Part shown: piece after piece, positions 62,647-64,000 of the stretch | How positions within the stretch are numbered: the stretch's first letter is position 1 | Layout: the number at the start of each line of letters is the position of its first letter | Assembly: GCF_014650075.1 (NCBI RefSeq) | Contig: NZ_BMUG01000010.1 | Coordinates: 186,001 to 250,000 of the forward strand | Length of the DNA stretch: 64,000 bases | Direction of reading: 5' to 3' | From: Streptomyces microflavus | GTDB lineage: Bacteria > Actinomycetota > Actinomycetes > Streptomycetales > Streptomycetaceae | Program-made: the position numbers and the translations under genes | Notes under the pieces: generated by a model | Seen by the model: the letters and a program-made list of their open reading frames with translations, nothing else | Databases searched by the model: none | What the model was told of the DNA's origin: nothing

Positions 62647-63546
62647 ATGAGTGCTGGACCGGTGTCTGCGTTCGACGTGGTCGGCGTGCGGGGGCGTGGT
62701 TACCGACCGGACCAGGTGGACCGTGCGGTGGCGGCCCGGACGGCCGAGCGGGCCACGGCGCTCGCGGAGGCCGAGCGGCTGGAGCGGCTGGCGCAGGAGC
62801 TGGCGGCGGAGGCGGCCCGGCTGGCGGAGACCGTGGCGGGGCTGCCCGAGCAGGACTACGCGGAGCTGGGGGAGCGGGCCCAGCGGATTCTGGGGCTGGC
62901 GCGGGAGCAGGCCGAGTCGCTGCGGGCGGACGCGGAGGCGGCGGGCCAGGAGCTGCGGGACGAGGCCGAGGCGGCGGGCCGGGCGGCCGGGGACGCGGCA
63001 CGGGAGGCGTCGGACGCGGTGCGGGCCGCCGCTGTGGCCGCGGCGGAGGAGCGGGTCGCCGAGGCGGTCCGGGAGGCCGAGGGTGTGCTCGCCGCGGCCC
63101 GCAAGGAGGCCGAGGAGGTGCGCGGGGCGGCCGAGGCCGCGATGGCGCAGACCCGGAGCCGTACGGCGAGTGTGCTGGCCCACCAGGAGCAGGAGCACGC
63201 CGATCGCCACAAGGCGGCGGAGGCCGAGATCGCCGCTGCGGAAGCGGAGTTGGAGGCGCGCCACGCGGAGCTGACCGAGCGGGCGGAGGCCCTGCTCGCG
63301 GAGGCGGCGCGCGGCCTGGCGGAGGCCCAGGAGGCGGCCCGCCACGGCCAGGAGGACGCGGAGGCGCGGGCGGCCGAGGTGCTCTCGGAGGCCCGGGTGC
63401 GCGAGGAGCGGATCGTCCGGGAGACGGAGCGGGTGCTGCGGGAGCACGAGGAGGGCCGCGAGGAGGCCCAGGCGCACATGGCGCACGTCCGCAGCTCGCT
63501 GGCGGCGCTGACGGGTCGGGTGACGGCGGGGCCGGCGGAGGACTGA
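62647..63546 (+). CDS. Coiled-coil protein (DivIVA/Scy-FilP-like)
   Basis: This 299-residue protein begins with FDVVGVRGRGYRPDQVDRAV, a DivIVA-type N-terminal module, and then consists of one long Ala/Glu/Arg coiled coil (for example ERLERLAQELAAEAARLAE and EAEIAAAEAELEARHAELTE). Such proteins, often labelled 'cellulose-binding' in Streptomyces, act as cytoskeletal or polar-growth scaffolds. Whether it belongs with the preceding toxin/immunity cassette is uncertain; a hairpin separates them. ATG at 62647 is the natural start. Confidence 0.8.
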   Translation: MSAGPVSAFDVVGVRGRGYRPDQVDRAVAARTAERATALAEAERLERLAQELAAEAARLAETVAGLPEQDYAELGERAQRILGLAREQAESLRADAEAAGQELRDEAEAAGRAAGDAAREASDAVRAAAVAAAEERVAEAVREAEGVLAAARKEAEEVRGAAEAAMAQTRSRTASVLAHQEQEHADRHKAAEAEIAAAEAELEARHAELTERAEALLAEAARGLAEAQEAARHGQEDAEARAAEVLSEARVREERIVRETERVLREHEEGREEAQAHMAHVRSSLAALTGRVTAGPAED

Positions 63547-64000
63547 GGGCCGCTGCGGGCCCCACCCAGGGCGAGCGGTCTGACCTGCGCGCCGTGTTCT
63601 CCGGCCCGTACGCGTTCGATGGCGTGGGTCAGGCGCTGGACGGCGCCCGGCACGGCCTGGTCGGTGAGGTTCCCGTAGCCGAAGACGAGGGTGGAGGCAT
63701 CTGCCTCGGTCGGGGTCAGGCGGTAGTCGTCCAGGCTCGCCAGGCGTACGTCCGCCCGCGCCGCCTCCTCCACCACCGCGCCCGCCGGGCAGTCCGTCAG
63801 GGGCAGGAGCAGGTGGAATCCGGCGGTCGCCCCGCCGACGGCCTGTCCGGGCAGCCTGGCCGCGAGTTCGCGCAGGAGGTGGTCGCGGCCGCGTTTGTAG
63901 CGCAGGCGGGAGGCCCGCAGATGGCGGTCGTACGAGCCGGAGGCGACGAAGCGGGTGAAGGCGTCCTGGTCGATGACGGGCGGCGGGGTGCCTCCGGTGT
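62856..64000 (-). CDS. MocR/PdxR-type regulator, C-terminal part (5' end outside window; 3' end uncertain)
   Basis: From the right edge the minus strand reads a PLP-aminotransferase-like domain: DQDAFTRFVASGSYDRHLRA, SRLRYKRGRDHLL, then LVFGYGNLTDQAVPGAVQRL, the end of MocR/PdxR-type GntR regulators. The GntR HTH would lie outside the window. No stop codon appears where these proteins normally end (about 63560-63600). The frame stays open to a stop at 62856, about 690 bases inside the opposite coiled-coil gene, reading low-complexity sequence. The real 3' end may thus be shifted by a frameshift or lost stop. Identity is firm; the boundary is not. Confidence 0.6.
   Translation of the reverse strand, partial: TGGTPPPVIDQDAFTRFVASGSYDRHLRASRLRYKRGRDHLLRELAARLPGQAVGGATAGFHLLLPLTDCPAGAVVEEAARADVRLASLDDYRLTPTEADASTLVFGYGNLTDQAVPGAVQRLTHAIERVRAGEHGAQVRPLALGGARSGPQSSAGPAVTRPVSAASELRTCAMCAWASSRPSSCSRSTRSVSRTIRSSRTRASESTSAARASASSWPWRAASWASARPRAASASRASARSVSSAWRASNSASAAAISASAALWRSACSCSWWASTLAVRLRVCAIAASAAPRTSSASLRAAASTPSASRTASATRSSAAATAAARTASDASRAASPAARPAASASSRSSWPAASASARSDSACSRASPRIRWARSPSSA

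Overview
The window is high-GC actinobacterial chromosome, almost certainly Streptomyces. Evidence: very high GC with strong third-position bias, many GTG starts, dense ATGA/GTGA stop-start overlaps, and gene content typical of the genus: a DUF348/G5/Rpf-like wall hydrolase next to rsmA-ispE, a protein O-mannosyltransferase next to rsmI, a galT-galE-galK operon, and ppc, pth, rplY, prs and glmU. From memory the order resembles the S. coelicolor core region around the pmt gene; this was not checked by alignment. I see no prophage, insertion sequence, CRISPR array or rRNA operon.

Layout. 1-4.1 kb: the 3' end of a PucR-type regulator, an alanine/sodium symporter, an EamA transporter and a YbaK deacylase. 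4.3-6.6 kb: an ArsR-like regulator, a secreted I36-type inhibitor and a DEDDh exonuclease. 6.8-8.6 kb: a Trypco1 protein coupled to a trypsin-like protease whose frame is broken by one extra base. 8.6-13.6 kb: a penicillin-binding transpeptidase, a 51-residue membrane peptide, a strong bidirectional hairpin, O-mannosyltransferase and rsmI. 13.7-17.6 kb: a tightly coupled five-gene minus-strand operon (58-residue peptide, unknown protein, two paralogous unknown proteins, serine hydrolase). 18-22.7 kb: a zinc-ribbon protein, TatD hydrolase, Rpf-like protein, rsmA and ispE. 22.7-28.8 kb: a methyltransferase divergent from a cupin-XRE regulator, a lipoprotein, an acyltransferase, an orphan antitoxin and an ABC-F ATPase. 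28.9-34.8 kb: three tandem membrane-anchored PQQ-type beta-propeller paralogues. 34.9-41.1 kb: a LuxR-type regulator, a galactose-type sodium symporter and, divergently, galT-galE-galK. 41.2-47 kb: GNAT, a second LuxR-type regulator, MarR divergent from a tam-like methyltransferase plus glyoxalase, a broken Uma2 gene, TetR and an acyl-lipid desaturase. 47.2-54.8 kb: ppc, a membrane protein, pth, rplY, prs, glmU and tRNA-Gln. 54.8-57.2 kb: an HTH protein with a LAGLIDADG-like motif and an orphan histidine kinase. 57.4-64 kb: a locus of predicted deaminase, HNH-type nuclease and SUKH/Imm domains, then a coiled-coil protein and the 3' part of a MocR/PdxR-type regulator.

How genes work together. 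Galactose import (symporter) and the Leloir enzymes share one divergent regulatory region with TGTGAT-like hexamers, as reported for the S. lividans gal operon. Desaturase and TetR form an overlapping pair behind a palindromic TACGG operator. MarR and the tam-like gene diverge from two palindromes. Most unusual are: (i) the 57.4-62.4 kb cassette, in which predicted toxin-like and immunity-like domains are fused in single intracellular proteins; (ii) the 13.7-17.6 kb peptide operon, which encodes no known RiPP maturase; and (iii) the Trypco1-protease pair with a disrupted protease.
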